From an uncultured Lachnospiraceae bacterium (GTDB taxonomy: Bacteria; Bacillota; Clostridia; Lachnospirales; Lachnospiraceae), in contig CAMNTQ010000010.1 in assembly GCA_946558695.1 (NCBI GenBank), positions 1 to 64,000 on the forward strand: 64,000 nucleotides of DNA. The letters run 5' to 3'. Below the pieces are notes generated by a model. That model had not been told where the DNA came from, did no database searches, and saw only the letters and a program-made list of their open reading frames with translations. Made by a program: the position numbers and the translations under genes. This document shows, piece after piece, positions 17,706 to 26,269 of this stretch (within the stretch, counting starts at the first letter, position 1; every line of letters starts with the position of its first letter).

Positions 17706-18581
17706 ATGGATAAAGAAAACGAGAAGAATTTACAGGCGGTAAACAGTAGAAGAACGGAAAAGATTATGTCACAATACAGGAAACATCTGATGGCATGTCT
17801 TGCCATTATATTAATTGAGTTTATTTTTTCGCGGTATATGGTTGATTTTATATTGGATGAAAAACTATACCGCACTGGGGGAATGCTTTTCTGGGGGCTG
17901 CTGTCTTGTATCCTTACGCAATTTGTGTTTGTATTGCTTATCGCCGTGTTGATAAGAGGAGGGGGATACACTAAGATTCGTGCGCTGCTTTATGAGGAGT
18001 GCGATCCCTTTGCGTATGAAACGTGCCTGAGTAAATTACATGCCCCGCTTGCCCGTGAAAGCGGCGCTGTATTGAAAGCTTTAGCACAATGCTGTCAGGG
18101 TAACAGCCAAAAGGCCGAGGAAACTCTGAAAAAAATCAATCCGTATAAGCTCCGGGGAGAAGATAAACTGGAGTATTATCTGCTCATGTCGGAGCTTTGT
18201 TTTGCAAAGGGAGAGGAAATGCGCGTTGCGGAATTTGAGCGGGTTTATCTGACAGGCGTAGAAAAAAATCAAAGGGAGCAAAAGTGTTTTCAAAGGTTCT
18301 GCGCCAACAATCATCGGCTTTGGGCCATGAAAAACAAGGATTACCCAGCCGCGCACAGGTTCCTTTTTGAACAGAGAGCGCTTAGCGGCAGAAAATGTGA
18401 AAAGTATTCGGTTATTAAATATAGTATGTTGGAGGCTGAGATTCATGCAGGACTGGGCGAAACGAAAAGTGCAAGAATCAATCTTGAATATGTGATAGCT
18501 GAAGGAGAAAGGCTTGCGCAAGTGCAGCAGGCAAAGGAACTTTTGCGAAAGTTAGACGAGGCTGGAGAAAAAGAATCTTAA
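17706..18581 (+). CDS. Two-helix membrane protein, paralogue B
   Basis: A 291-aa paralogue of the protein at 16329. The ATG at 17706 has GGGAGG 12-17 bp upstream. Two membrane helices (about 25-45 and 55-80) precede LYEECDPFAYETCLSKLH and a TPR-like helical region ending YVIAEGERLAQVQQAKELL. The topology suggests a large cytoplasmic part, but orientation is not certain. It lies 87 bp after the response-regulator remnant and ends at a hairpin terminator. Function unknown. Confidence 0.75.
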   Translation: MDKENEKNLQAVNSRRTEKIMSQYRKHLMACLAIILIEFIFSRYMVDFILDEKLYRTGGMLFWGLLSCILTQFVFVLLIAVLIRGGGYTKIRALLYEECDPFAYETCLSKLHAPLARESGAVLKALAQCCQGNSQKAEETLKKINPYKLRGEDKLEYYLLMSELCFAKGEEMRVAEFERVYLTGVEKNQREQKCFQRFCANNHRLWAMKNKDYPAAHRFLFEQRALSGRKCEKYSVIKYSMLEAEIHAGLGETKSARINLEYVIAEGERLAQVQQAKELLRKLDEAGEKES

Positions 18582-18585
18582 AAAA

Positions 18586-18625
18586 TCCCGCTCCCGGAGG
18601 ATAAGCCAGAGAGCGGGTGTAATTT
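18586..18625. terminator. Terminator between convergent genes
   Basis: CCCGCTC pairs with GAGCGGG across a ~20-nt loop, with an A-run on the left and TAATTTTATT on the right. It lies between paralogue B and the M24 peptidase gene. Confidence 0.65.
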
Positions 18626-18627
18626 TA

Positions 18628-19704
18628 TTAACCAATCGTCTGCCATTTCTTTTCAACTGCATTGAGCAGTTCGTAGCCGTCCTCTGTCACAAGGACAAGG
18701 TCTTCGATGCGGACGCCGTATTTTCCTTCAATATAAATACCAGGTTCAATAGAGAAGATCATGCCCGGTTCCGCCGCATTTTTGTTGATGGGGGAGACGT
18801 CGCCGTACTCGTGGTCTTCCTGGCCGATGAAGTGGCCGAGGCGGATCTTCCAGTATTCGCTGTAGCCTTTTTCGTCGATGTAATCTCTTGCCTGTGCGTC
18901 GATGTCGCAGAACCGGACGCCCGGCTTTATCACAGACTCGGCGCGCAGCACTGCCTCGCGGACGATGTCGTGGATTTCCTGCTCTTCGACGGACGCCTCC
19001 TTGCAGTAGAAGGTTCTTGTCATGTCGGAGCAATACCCTTTCCATACGCAGCCCATGTCAATGAGGATGCATTCGCCCGCCTTGAGGGTACGCGTATCGC
19101 TTGGCTCATGGTGCTGGTCAGCGGCATTGGGGCCGAAACATACGATGGTGTCAAAGCTCGTTCCGCTTGCACCGGCTTTTAAGTATTCGTTGTCGATAAA
19201 GTCGGCAATCTGTTTTTCTGTCATGCCTTCCTTGATGTAATCTTTGACCATTTCCATCACCCGGTCATTGATGGCAGACGCCTCTTTCATAATCTGTATC
19301 TCTTCTTCATTTTTCACCGCGCGCACGCCGTCCACGCAGTCAGAACCCCAAACTGTTTTAAGCTCTGGGCATTTCTCCTGAAGTGGAATGAGGAAACGCG
19401 CCGGCCATGTCTTATCGATGCCCAGTGTCTTTGTCGTATCAATCTGGTCTGCGATGATGGAAATCTGGTCTTCCATGTCGCTGAACCATACCTCTTTAAA
19501 TCCGGTGTCGGATACGAAGTAAAGGTAGTTCAGGAGCATCACGTGTTCGCCGTTTGATTTGAGGATCAGGGCGTAGAGACGCTCTCCTGGGTTTACCATG
19601 ATTCCGGTGAGGAACCGGATGCTTAACGGATCGGATACGATAAGCTGCGTAAGTCCTTTTTCCTCCATCTTTGCCAGTACGCGGGCGATTCTTTCGTTGT
19701 TCAT
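18628..19704 (-). CDS. M24-family Xaa-Pro aminopeptidase
   Basis: A 358-aa cytoplasmic metallopeptidase. It has a creatinase-type N-terminal domain (1-130) and a pita-bread catalytic domain. The metal ligands are visible in LIDMGCVWKGYCSDMTRT (two Asp), RLGHFIGQEDHE (His), FSIEPGIY (Glu) and VRIEDLVLV (Glu). The ATG at 19704 follows AAAGGAG on the minus strand; longer in-frame starts would read through that site. It should release N-terminal residues before proline. It is monocistronic. Confidence 0.92.
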   Translation of the reverse strand: MNNERIARVLAKMEEKGLTQLIVSDPLSIRFLTGIMVNPGERLYALILKSNGEHVMLLNYLYFVSDTGFKEVWFSDMEDQISIIADQIDTTKTLGIDKTWPARFLIPLQEKCPELKTVWGSDCVDGVRAVKNEEEIQIMKEASAINDRVMEMVKDYIKEGMTEKQIADFIDNEYLKAGASGTSFDTIVCFGPNAADQHHEPSDTRTLKAGECILIDMGCVWKGYCSDMTRTFYCKEASVEEQEIHDIVREAVLRAESVIKPGVRFCDIDAQARDYIDEKGYSEYWKIRLGHFIGQEDHEYGDVSPINKNAAEPGMIFSIEPGIYIEGKYGVRIEDLVLVTEDGYELLNAVEKKWQTIG

Positions 19705-19910
19705 ATGTAAATTTCTCCTTTCGTGAATGTAAGGATATTGTATCATATTTTGGGGCGGCGGATGGGATTTTATGAAGAAATTCAGGACAAATAATTTTTT
19801 TCCTATCTTTTTCTTTCCTTGATTCGTTATACATGTTAGAACGTGCATGTTCACCGCGGGAAATTTTTTACGATAGAAAAATCGGCGGCTGCCGGGAGAG
19901 GAGGGATTGC

Positions 19911-20429
19911 TTGGATACGGAGTTTCTTTTGGTCAGAAGGATGAAACAGGGAGACGATGCGGCTTTTGATACGTTTGTGCGGAAGTATTACGGCGAGATA
20001 TTGAAGTATTGCCGGTTCCACTGTTTTGACGCGCTGAGTGCGGAAGACCTGACCCAGGAGACGTTTCTTAAGTTTTTTGAGAATCTTCCGGAATACCGGC
20101 ATGTGGGGAAGGCGAAGAATTACCTCTACACAGTCGCCGGGAATCTGTGCCGGGATTTCTATAAGAAGAAAAGGGATGTGCCTATGGAGCGGGAGGAGCT
20201 TGAATCGAAAGGCTCTCCGGCCCCGGATTCCCTGGGGGCGGCGGTGGAGCGGGCGGTGCTTGAAGAGGCGCTCCTTAAGCTTTCGGAGGAGTTCCGGGAG
20301 ATGGTCATCCTGCACTGTCTCCAGGGGATGAAGATTTCCGAGGCGGCAAGGGTGCTTGGCATCGGCGTCCCCCTTGCGAAGTACCGGCTGCGGGAGGGGA
20401 AAGCGCGGCTTAGACATTTTCTGGAGTAA
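19911..20429 (+). CDS. ECF-type RNA polymerase sigma factor
   Basis: A 172-aa sigma-70 family ECF factor. Region 2 contains FDTFVRKYYGEILKYCRFH and DLTQETFLKFF. Region 4 contains LSEEFREMVILHCLQGMKISEAARVLGIGVPLAKYRLREGK. The TTG at 19911 sits four bases after GAGAGGAGGGA, the best ribosome site in the region, so I prefer it over the ATG at 19833. It starts a GC-rich block with a membrane protein and an ABC transporter, but no recognisable anti-sigma factor follows. The C-terminal codons are re-duplicated downstream. Confidence 0.9.
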   Translation: MDTEFLLVRRMKQGDDAAFDTFVRKYYGEILKYCRFHCFDALSAEDLTQETFLKFFENLPEYRHVGKAKNYLYTVAGNLCRDFYKKKRDVPMEREELESKGSPAPDSLGAAVERAVLEEALLKLSEEFREMVILHCLQGMKISEAARVLGIGVPLAKYRLREGKARLRHFLE

Positions 20430-20540
20430 AGTGCGACTTAGACGTTTGCAGGAGTAACGTGCGGCAGGAGCGTCTTGCAAAGTAAGGTGTTGTGAGCATT
20501 TTCTGGGGTAAAGTGCTGCGAAGAGAGCTTGCGAAAGAAG
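20403..20540 (+). repeat. Degenerate ~28-bp tandem copies of the sigma gene's last codons
   Basis: From 20403 on, units of about 28 bp repeat: each begins near GTGCG/GCGCG, contains CTTAGAC-type or CATTTTCTGG-type sequence, and usually ends with a TAA stop. Read in register, they spell ARLRHFLE-stop, VRLRRLQE-stop, VRQERLAK-stop and a decayed HFLG-stop. The array starts inside the coding end of the sigma factor and fills most of the 174-bp gap. Confidence 0.6.
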
Positions 20541-20603
20541 CTTGCGGAGAGTGGGGGTATGGAAGATGTAGGCGGATTGGCATTTTAAGAATGGAGTGGT
20601 TAT

Positions 20604-21359
20604 ATGGACTTGGAAAAAATGCTTAAGGAGTATAGAGAGAGTATGAAGACGATGCCGAGGGAAGAAAGAATCGCGCAGACGGTGCGGTTGTCCGGGGAGG
20701 CGTTCTTTCAGAGGGAGCAGGAGCGGATGTTGTCTTACGCGGAGTTTTTGAGGACGCAGTTTCTTGTGCTTAAGAAACGGTGGTGGGTGTACCAGTGCCT
20801 TTTGCTTATGACGGCGGGGATTCTTCTTGGGAATATGCAGGAGGAGTATTATATGCGCCGGAGCGTGGGGGTGGCGGGCGTGTTGTTTGTGGTGCTCATT
20901 ATCCCGGAAATGTGGAGGAACAGGACGTATTCAAGCTTGGAGGTGGAGACGGCGGCTTACTATTCGCTGCGGCAGATCTATGCGGCGCGGATGCTGATGT
21001 TCGGGGCGGCGGATGTGTTTTTGGCGGCGGCGTTCTGCATGGGGCTTAAGGGGCGGTTTCACTTTACGGTGAGTGAGCTTTTGGTGCAGTTTCTTTTCCC
21101 AGTGGTGGTGACGGCATGTATCTGCTTTGGTATTTTGTGCAACAAACATGGGGTGAGGGAAACTGTGTCGGTGGCGGCATGTCTTGTGTGGAGCGGGGTG
21201 TGGTGGCTGGTTACGATGAATGAAAGGATATACCGGGCGGCGCTGCTGCCGGTGTGGGTGTGCTTGTTTTTGGCGGCGGCAGCGGTGATGGCGGCGTGTG
21301 TTTACCGGGCGGTAAAATATTGCGGGGAGGTTGATATTCATGGAACTGAGGATAAATAA
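20604..21359 (+). CDS. Polytopic membrane protein of an ABC-2 operon
   Basis: A 251-aa protein with a charged N-terminal ~55 residues followed by about six hydrophobic helices. I do not recognise a named family. Its position just before an ABC ATPase (20-bp overlap) and an ABC-2 permease suggests a transporter component or a membrane sensor for the sigma factor. Codon use is GC-rich like its neighbours. The N-terminal segment EKMLKEYRESMKTMP resembles short cytoplasmic sigma-binding tails, but that is only a suggestion. Confidence 0.7.
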   Translation: MDLEKMLKEYRESMKTMPREERIAQTVRLSGEAFFQREQERMLSYAEFLRTQFLVLKKRWWVYQCLLLMTAGILLGNMQEEYYMRRSVGVAGVLFVVLIIPEMWRNRTYSSLEVETAAYYSLRQIYAARMLMFGAADVFLAAAFCMGLKGRFHFTVSELLVQFLFPVVVTACICFGILCNKHGVRETVSVAACLVWSGVWWLVTMNERIYRAALLPVWVCLFLAAAAVMAACVYRAVKYCGEVDIHGTEDK

Positions 21360-22227
21360 TCTTACGAAGGAGTTCGGTGGGTTTACGGCGGTAGACCATC
21401 TGAACCTTACGATGGAAAATGGAGTGTACGGGCTTTTGGGAGTCAACGGCGCGGGAAAGACGACGTTTATGAAGATGCTCTGCACCCTCCTTACCCCTAC
21501 GGAGGGGGAGATTCGGTGTGACGGGCGGGAGATTAAGGAGATGGGCGGGGAGTACCGGAAGATTTTGGGGTATCTCCCCCAGGATTTTGGGTTTTACCCG
21601 GAGTTTTCGGTGCAGGATTATCTGCTTTATATTGCGGCGCTCAAAGGACTGCGCCCGGTGGTGGCGAAACGGCGGGCGCGGGAGCTGATTGAGAAGACGG
21701 GGCTTGCGAAAGTGGCGAAGAAAAAGATGAAAGCCTTGTCCGGGGGGATGAAACGGCGGGCGGGGATTGCCCAGGCGATGTTGAACAACCCGAAGATCTT
21801 AGTGCTTGACGAGCCGACGGCTGGGCTTGACCCCAATGAGCGCATTCGTTTCCGGAACCTCATCAGCGAGCTGGCAGAAGAGCGGCTGGTGCTTTTGTCC
21901 ACCCATATCGTGTCGGATGTGGAGTATATCGCCAACCAGATACTTTTGATGAAAGGCGGGCGGATTGTCCTTGAGGGGGAGGCAGAGGAGCTGATCGACT
22001 CCATGGAAGAAGGAGTGTGGAGCGTATTTGCACGGAAAAATGAGGTGTCCGCGTTTATGAAGAAGTATAAGGTGTCGAACCTTAAGACGGAGCATGATGG
22101 GGTGGAACTTCGGATCATCGCGGGGAAGAGACCGGCGCGGGATGCGGTGTTGGTGGATGCGAACCTGGAGGATGTATTTTTATATTATTTTGGGGAGAAA
22201 GCGGGGGAAGAAAATGCTGCGGTTTGA
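21340..22227 (+). CDS. ABC-2 type transporter ATP-binding protein
   Basis: A 295-aa ATPase with Walker A GVNGAGKTT, signature LSGGMKRR, Walker B ILVLDEPTAGLDP and the switch His in LLSTHIVSD. The C-terminal ~70 residues are typical of drug/lantibiotic-type ABC-2 ATPases. The ATG at 21340 has GGGGAGG 8 bp upstream and overlaps the preceding gene by 20 bp. It should energise the membrane permease encoded next, with which it overlaps by 14 bp. The substrate is unknown. Confidence 0.92.
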   Translation: MELRINNLTKEFGGFTAVDHLNLTMENGVYGLLGVNGAGKTTFMKMLCTLLTPTEGEIRCDGREIKEMGGEYRKILGYLPQDFGFYPEFSVQDYLLYIAALKGLRPVVAKRRARELIEKTGLAKVAKKKMKALSGGMKRRAGIAQAMLNNPKILVLDEPTAGLDPNERIRFRNLISELAEERLVLLSTHIVSDVEYIANQILLMKGGRIVLEGEAEELIDSMEEGVWSVFARKNEVSAFMKKYKVSNLKTEHDGVELRIIAGKRPARDAVLVDANLEDVFLYYFGEKAGEENAAV

Positions 22228-23410
22228 GTTGAAAAAGATTTGGTCGAAGCGGATGAACCAGGGAGCGGTCTTGCTGTTGTTTGTGATTGTAATCGCGGGG
22301 AGCCTTTTGGCGGCCCGGGATGTGAAATACTATAAGGAGGACGGCAGCGCTGTGTCCGGCATATTTGCCGCCGGAAGGTTGAGGCGTGAGAAGAATAAGT
22401 GGAAAGGGTATGTGACGGAGGATGTGCTTAAGAAAGTGGTGGAGGAGAACAAAAAAGCCCATGACGAAGCGGATACGGAGGACGGGGCGCTGGTAAAGTA
22501 TCAGGGGTTCAGCGACCTCAGGGAGTGGATTAACTCCGGGATGGCCAGCCGGGGAAATTATGACTATTACCTGTGCGACAGCATTTCCCCGGATACGGCG
22601 GCGACCCTTTATGAGAAGAGGGTTTCGCTTTTGAAGGAGGAGTTTGCCGTGCAGGGGTATTCAAAGGAGGAGAAGGAGGTGCTCCTGCGCCGGTATGGGG
22701 AGTTTGAGGCTCCGCTTTACTATGGCTATGCGGACGGGTGGAAGGCTGTCCTTGACTCCCAGTATCTGCCGACGCTGATGATCATTTCCATTGTCATCAT
22801 CGGATTTTTAGTGTCCGGCGTGTTTTCCTGCGAGTTCCAGCTTGGGGCGGATTCGGTGTTTTTCTCTGCCAATTACGGGAGAAACCGGGGCGTCATGGCG
22901 AAGATAGAGGCGTGCTTTGCGGTGGTCACGGTCATCTACTGGGCAGCCATGCTCCTTTTTACCGGGCTGGTGCTTGGGATGCTGGGCGTTCAGGGGGCGG
23001 GGCTTATGATCCAGACGGACTCGCTCAACTGGATGTGCATGTATAACATTACATTTGCCGAAAAGTGGCTGCTCACCATGTTTGGCGGGTATGTTGCCCA
23101 TTTGTGTATTCTGTTTTTGGCGGTGCTTGTTTCGGCGAAGAGCCGCTCGGCGGTGGCGGCGGTGACCATTCCTTTCGCGCTGTCCTGTGCGCCCATGTTT
23201 CTTGGGCGGGTGCCGTTCCTTACGAAAGCGATGAACCTGTTTCCGGATATGCTGCTCAGGATCAGTACATTTTTGCGGGATAACCTGATCTATGAAATCG
23301 GCGGGAAGGGGCATGGTGTGTATGAGATACTGATACCGGTGTACCTTTTGCTGGCGCTTTTGATGATGCCGGTGATGTATGCGGGGTATCGGAGAAGTGA
23401 ACTGGGGTAG
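22214..23410 (+). CDS. ABC-2 type permease
   Basis: A 398-aa membrane protein: one N-terminal helix (about 20-36), a ~150-residue extracytoplasmic charged domain, then five to six helices, which is the ABC-2 layout. The ATG at 22214 has GGGGGAAG just upstream and overlaps the ATPase gene; the frame is open further back, but that part overlaps the ATPase and is biased by it. It is the last gene of the sigma/membrane/ABC block. Confidence 0.85.
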   Translation: MLRFELKKIWSKRMNQGAVLLLFVIVIAGSLLAARDVKYYKEDGSAVSGIFAAGRLRREKNKWKGYVTEDVLKKVVEENKKAHDEADTEDGALVKYQGFSDLREWINSGMASRGNYDYYLCDSISPDTAATLYEKRVSLLKEEFAVQGYSKEEKEVLLRRYGEFEAPLYYGYADGWKAVLDSQYLPTLMIISIVIIGFLVSGVFSCEFQLGADSVFFSANYGRNRGVMAKIEACFAVVTVIYWAAMLLFTGLVLGMLGVQGAGLMIQTDSLNWMCMYNITFAEKWLLTMFGGYVAHLCILFLAVLVSAKSRSAVAAVTIPFALSCAPMFLGRVPFLTKAMNLFPDMLLRISTFLRDNLIYEIGGKGHGVYEILIPVYLLLALLMMPVMYAGYRRSELG

Positions 23411-23440
23411 ATATTTTCCGTATAGAAAATAAATTTACGA

Positions 23441-23908
23441 TTGAATGAGATTCGGTTATCGATCAATTCGCTGCGGGCATCTTGTGGGAATCTGAGCATT
23501 TTCATTGCCGGCTCTAACAGTAAGCATTTGTCTGATGAGCTGTCAACAGTCCTTTCCGGCCGCTATGTGTCGTTTCAGATCCACCCTCTGAACTTTCGGG
23601 AGTACCTGATGCTGACGAAAAGAGGGGCGGACGAGGAGAGCTTTTGGGCTGGGCCTTAAAAGTACCATGCTTTTTAATCTGATCCTGCAGTATGTGATCG
23701 ACACGACCGGGAGGGAGTTCTCGGCGCAGAATATTATGGTGTATCTGAAGGCCGAGGGCAGGAGCTGTCTTCGAAGACTATTTATCTTTATCTGGAGGCG
23801 CTTACGAAAGCGCTGATCATAAAAAAAGTGACATTCAAGTATTATCAAAAAAGGCATGGTTACTTGTTTGCCAAAATTCAAGGAATGCGCAAAGCATCCT
23901 CATATTGA
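23441..23908 (+). pseudogene. AAA ATPase with DUF4143 domain, decayed
   Basis: Three pieces in different frames match one family in order. The first (INSLRASCGNLSIFIAGSNS, LSGRYVSFQIHPLNFREYL) is the sensor region of an AAA_14 ATPase and stops at 23657-23659. The second (MLFNLILQYVIDTTGREFSA, 23667 on) and the third (ELSSKTIYLYLEALTKALIIKK, ending at 23908) belong to the DUF4143 part. The Walker A start is absent, and there is a central deletion plus at least two frame changes. Such ATPases are common selfish or toxin-like accessory genes of clostridia. Confidence 0.7.
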
Positions 23909-24083
23909 AGAAAAGGGATATGTTTTATATTATACCAGCCAATGTCCGTTTAATGTAAAATATGTTCCCATAATAGAAGAAACGGCAAAGGAAAATGGTG
24001 TGCAGTTTGTTTTTAAAACTACTATCAAAATAAATTCCGGTTTGACATACTGGAAAGTTAGGAGTTGCAGTGATAAAGAATGA
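23856..24083 (+). pseudogene. YoaP-type GNAT acetyltransferase, C-terminal fragment
   Basis: About 60 residues (HIEEKGYVLYYTSQCPFN, YVPIIEETAKENG) resemble the C-terminal YoaP domain found after GNAT acetyltransferase domains. The acetyltransferase domain itself is missing and the sequence loses resemblance after NGVQF. There is no convincing ribosome site, so it is probably a relic fused to the DUF4143 remnant by deletion. Confidence 0.5.
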
Positions 24084-24185
24084 AAAGCCTGAAGTTATAT
24101 TATTGGCATGGAACGGAAAGATCTGAATGAAAGCCGATGCTATAAAACAGCAGAGACTGTTGTTTTATTGCTTTTTTTCAATACA

Positions 24186-24216
24186 TGCAACCAAACACAG
24201 GGTAATTCAGTCTAAT
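24186..24216 (+). promoter_or_regulatory. Possible ECF-type promoter
   Basis: TGCAACC (24186-24192), then about 18 bp, then TCTAAT (24211-24216), resembles the AAC-containing -35 of ECF-sigma promoters and lies 44 bp before the sigma gene. Autoregulation would be normal for such an operon. It is a pattern match only. Confidence 0.35.
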
Positions 24217-24259
24217 AGGTGTAAAACAAAAACAAAACGAAAAAGGGGAGGTGAAGTTC

Positions 24260-24754
24260 ATGGAGCTGTTACTGGTGAAAAAAGCACAAAAGGGCGATAC
24301 AGATGCATTTGTGGAGTTGATGGAGATGCACAAGACGGCGCTTTACAAGGTGGCGAAGAGTTACTTAAAGAGTGAGGAAGATATCGCGGATGTGATGCAG
24401 GACACGATACTGTCAGCTTATGAACACATTGGAGAGCTTAGAAAATCAGCTTATTTTAAGACATGGATTACCCGTATTCTGATGAATCATTGTAACGATC
24501 TGTTAAAGCAGCAGAGACATTTTGTGAAAGCCGGCTGGGAGGAGGGCAGGGAAGGAAGTGCTCCGTCTGACGACCGGGAGTTTTACGAGCTGCTCTCAGA
24601 GCTTTCCGAGGATGTGCGGCCGATTTTCCTTCTGCACTACGGGGAAGGTTTTAGCACGAAGGAAATAGCGCAGATTCTTGATATGAATGAGAATACGGTG
24701 AAAAGCAAGCTCATGAGAGGCAGAAAGAAGTTAAAACAGGCACTTTGCTGTTAA
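24260..24754 (+). CDS. ECF-type RNA polymerase sigma factor
   Basis: A 164-aa ECF sigma factor. Region 2: DAFVELMEMHKTALYKVAKSYLKSEEDIADVMQDTILSAYEHI. Region 4: LSEDVRPIFLLHYGEGFSTKEIAQILDMNENTVKSKLMRGRKKL. The ATG at 24260 is 7 bp after GGGGAGGTG. It is followed at 15 bp by a DUF4179 membrane protein, the usual anti-sigma partner for this sigma subgroup in Firmicutes, so activity is probably controlled by an envelope or antimicrobial stress signal. Confidence 0.93.
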   Translation: MELLLVKKAQKGDTDAFVELMEMHKTALYKVAKSYLKSEEDIADVMQDTILSAYEHIGELRKSAYFKTWITRILMNHCNDLLKQQRHFVKAGWEEGREGSAPSDDREFYELLSELSEDVRPIFLLHYGEGFSTKEIAQILDMNENTVKSKLMRGRKKLKQALCC

Positions 24755-24769
24755 AGGAGGCGTTAGTTT

Positions 24770-25882
24770 ATGAAGAAAACAGAAAAAGAGATGAGAGATA
24801 TTTTAAATAAAGATATCCAGATTTCGGATGTGGTGGAGACGAGGATCCAGCAGACGTATAAGCAGCTTGAAAAGAGGAATGTCCGCCGGAGGAAGGCGGG
24901 GAGCGCACGGAGGATAGCGGCGGCTATCGCGGTCTTTTGTCTGGCAGTTCCGGGCGTGGTGTACGCATCCTCAAAAACAGAATTTTTTCAGGCCATGTTC
25001 GGCAATGAGACGAGGGAGTCTAACGGCATCTTAAAGCGCGAGGTCGATACCGGAAAGAAGGGGAAGGATGCTAAGGTTACGGTGACGCTCCCTTCCAGAG
25101 AATATGTTCCGGTGGACGAGGAGATGGCAGAACAGGCAATCGGTTCTTACGTGTCGGAGGAGCCTGTCGTGAAGAAAATCGGCAGCCATACCCTTACGGT
25201 CAACAGCTTTGTCTATGACAGAAACGGCGCGATGATGTATTTTACGCTGGAAAGAGAAGGCGGGGTTACGGCGCTTGCAGGCGATAAGGAGACAAATCTT
25301 ACCAAGGGTGCGTATTTTACGGACAAGTCGGATTTTTATTTTAACTGTGAGACGAAAAACGGAGCGTTCGCCGGGGAGAATACTTATATAGATATGAAGA
25401 AGAGTACGGATGACAAGCTTTATTGCTATTCCTACATGCTGTGGAGCGAGCCGTTAAAGGACGGGGATGTGCCGGAGCTTATGATTGAGACGTATCCTTG
25501 CACCAGAAAGGAGCTGACAGAGAAGACAAAAACTGAGACGGAGAAGATTAAGCTGACTTCAAAAAAGCCTGTACCGGTGAAAAAGATTGATATGGGCGAT
25601 AAGGGATATCTGGAGTATTCACCCATTGCCATGAGCGTTGACATGGCAAAGGGAATGGGGCTTTCTAAGGAGGAGGCGCAGGACCCCTACTATCTGAATT
25701 CTATTGCGGTGGAGTATAAGAATCAGGAAAGTTATGTTGTCTGTGATAAGGAGAAAAATGTGGAGAACAGCAGCTATCAGTTCGGGACAGGAACGTACTA
25801 TAAGACTGTGTTCAACCGACTGGTGGATGTGGATGATATTGCGAAGATAACGGTGAACGGGGTTGAGTTTGCGGTGAAGTAG
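24770..25882 (+). CDS. DUF4179 anti-sigma-like membrane protein
   Basis: A 370-aa single-pass protein. A charged cytoplasmic N terminus of about 45 residues (RRRKAGSARR before the helix) is followed by a membrane helix at about 48-66 ending VVYASS and an extracytoplasmic DUF4179 region with alternating beta-strand pattern. By location it should hold the preceding sigma factor at the membrane. AAAGGAGG precedes the ATG. Its operon ends at the hairpin at 25903-25946. Confidence 0.85.
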   Translation: MKKTEKEMRDILNKDIQISDVVETRIQQTYKQLEKRNVRRRKAGSARRIAAAIAVFCLAVPGVVYASSKTEFFQAMFGNETRESNGILKREVDTGKKGKDAKVTVTLPSREYVPVDEEMAEQAIGSYVSEEPVVKKIGSHTLTVNSFVYDRNGAMMYFTLEREGGVTALAGDKETNLTKGAYFTDKSDFYFNCETKNGAFAGENTYIDMKKSTDDKLYCYSYMLWSEPLKDGDVPELMIETYPCTRKELTEKTKTETEKIKLTSKKPVPVKKIDMGDKGYLEYSPIAMSVDMAKGMGLSKEEAQDPYYLNSIAVEYKNQESYVVCDKEKNVENSSYQFGTGTYYKTVFNRLVDVDDIAKITVNGVEFAVK

Positions 25883-25902
25883 GAGGAATCATGGATAGGA
25901 TG

Positions 25903-25953
25903 CCTCTTAGGCAGACAGGGTCAAGAATCAAAGTCTGCTTAAGAGGTGTTTTT
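25903..25953 (+). terminator. Terminator of the sigma/DUF4179 operon
   Basis: CCTCTTAGGCAGAC (25903-25916) pairs with GTCTGCTTAAGAGG (25933-25946) over 14 positions with one G-T wobble, followed by TGTTTTTAG. Confidence 0.75.
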
Positions 25954-26038
25954 AGATATTGATGTTGAGAAAAATAATCAGATAAGCCATAGTATAGGCA
26001 TATTCGCGGATTGCGAAAAGGAGAGATGGTACAGATTA

Positions 26039-26194
26039 ATGACGGTAGAGACGGTTTTGAGGGAAATTATCAGGTGCTGCAAGAAGTACCGGGTGAAAGA
26101 AGCGGTGCTTTTTGGCTCCCGCGCGAAAGGAACGGTCGCCGAGAGAGGTATTGAAAGCGGCATAAGGTTAAAGATTTTATTCCGATTTCATTAA
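26039..26194 (+). pseudogene. MNT-type nucleotidyltransferase, truncated
   Basis: A 51-codon frame begins with a helix and the motif VKEAVLFGSRAKGT, the N-terminal signature of minimal nucleotidyltransferases. The catalytic Asp-x-Asp that should follow is replaced by an unrelated tail (ERGIESGIRLK) and a stop. It has lost its active site and most of its length. Confidence 0.6.
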
Positions 26195-26216
26195 ATGTTA
26201 GATAATGTCTGTAGAT

Positions 26217-26269
26217 AAAAAGGCATACTGCAAGGTTTTATGCATTTGAAATCCTGCAGATGCCTTTTT
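26217..26269. terminator. Bidirectional hairpin
   Basis: AAAAAGGCAT...CTGCA pairs with TGCAG...ATGCCTTTTT with one bulged base, around a ~20-nt loop. A-run on the left, T-run on the right. There is no intact gene immediately before it. Confidence 0.6.

Larger units (their letters stand above)
23411..24259. other. Gene graveyard between the two ECF operons
   Basis: This 850-bp stretch has no intact gene. It holds a broken AAA ATPase/DUF4143 gene (23441-23908) and a fragment of a YoaP-type acetyltransferase (23856-24083). About 170 bp of leader then precede the second ECF sigma gene, with a possible ECF-type promoter at 24186-24216. Confidence 0.7.

Noticed and set aside
20403..20540. 28-bp units considered as CRISPR repeats
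   Set aside because: Units abut with no spacers and derive from the sigma gene end.
20931..22462. Several long minus-strand frames opposite the ABC operon
   Set aside because: They arise from GC-rich codon bias of the plus-strand genes and encode His/Pro/Arg-rich sequence with no motif.
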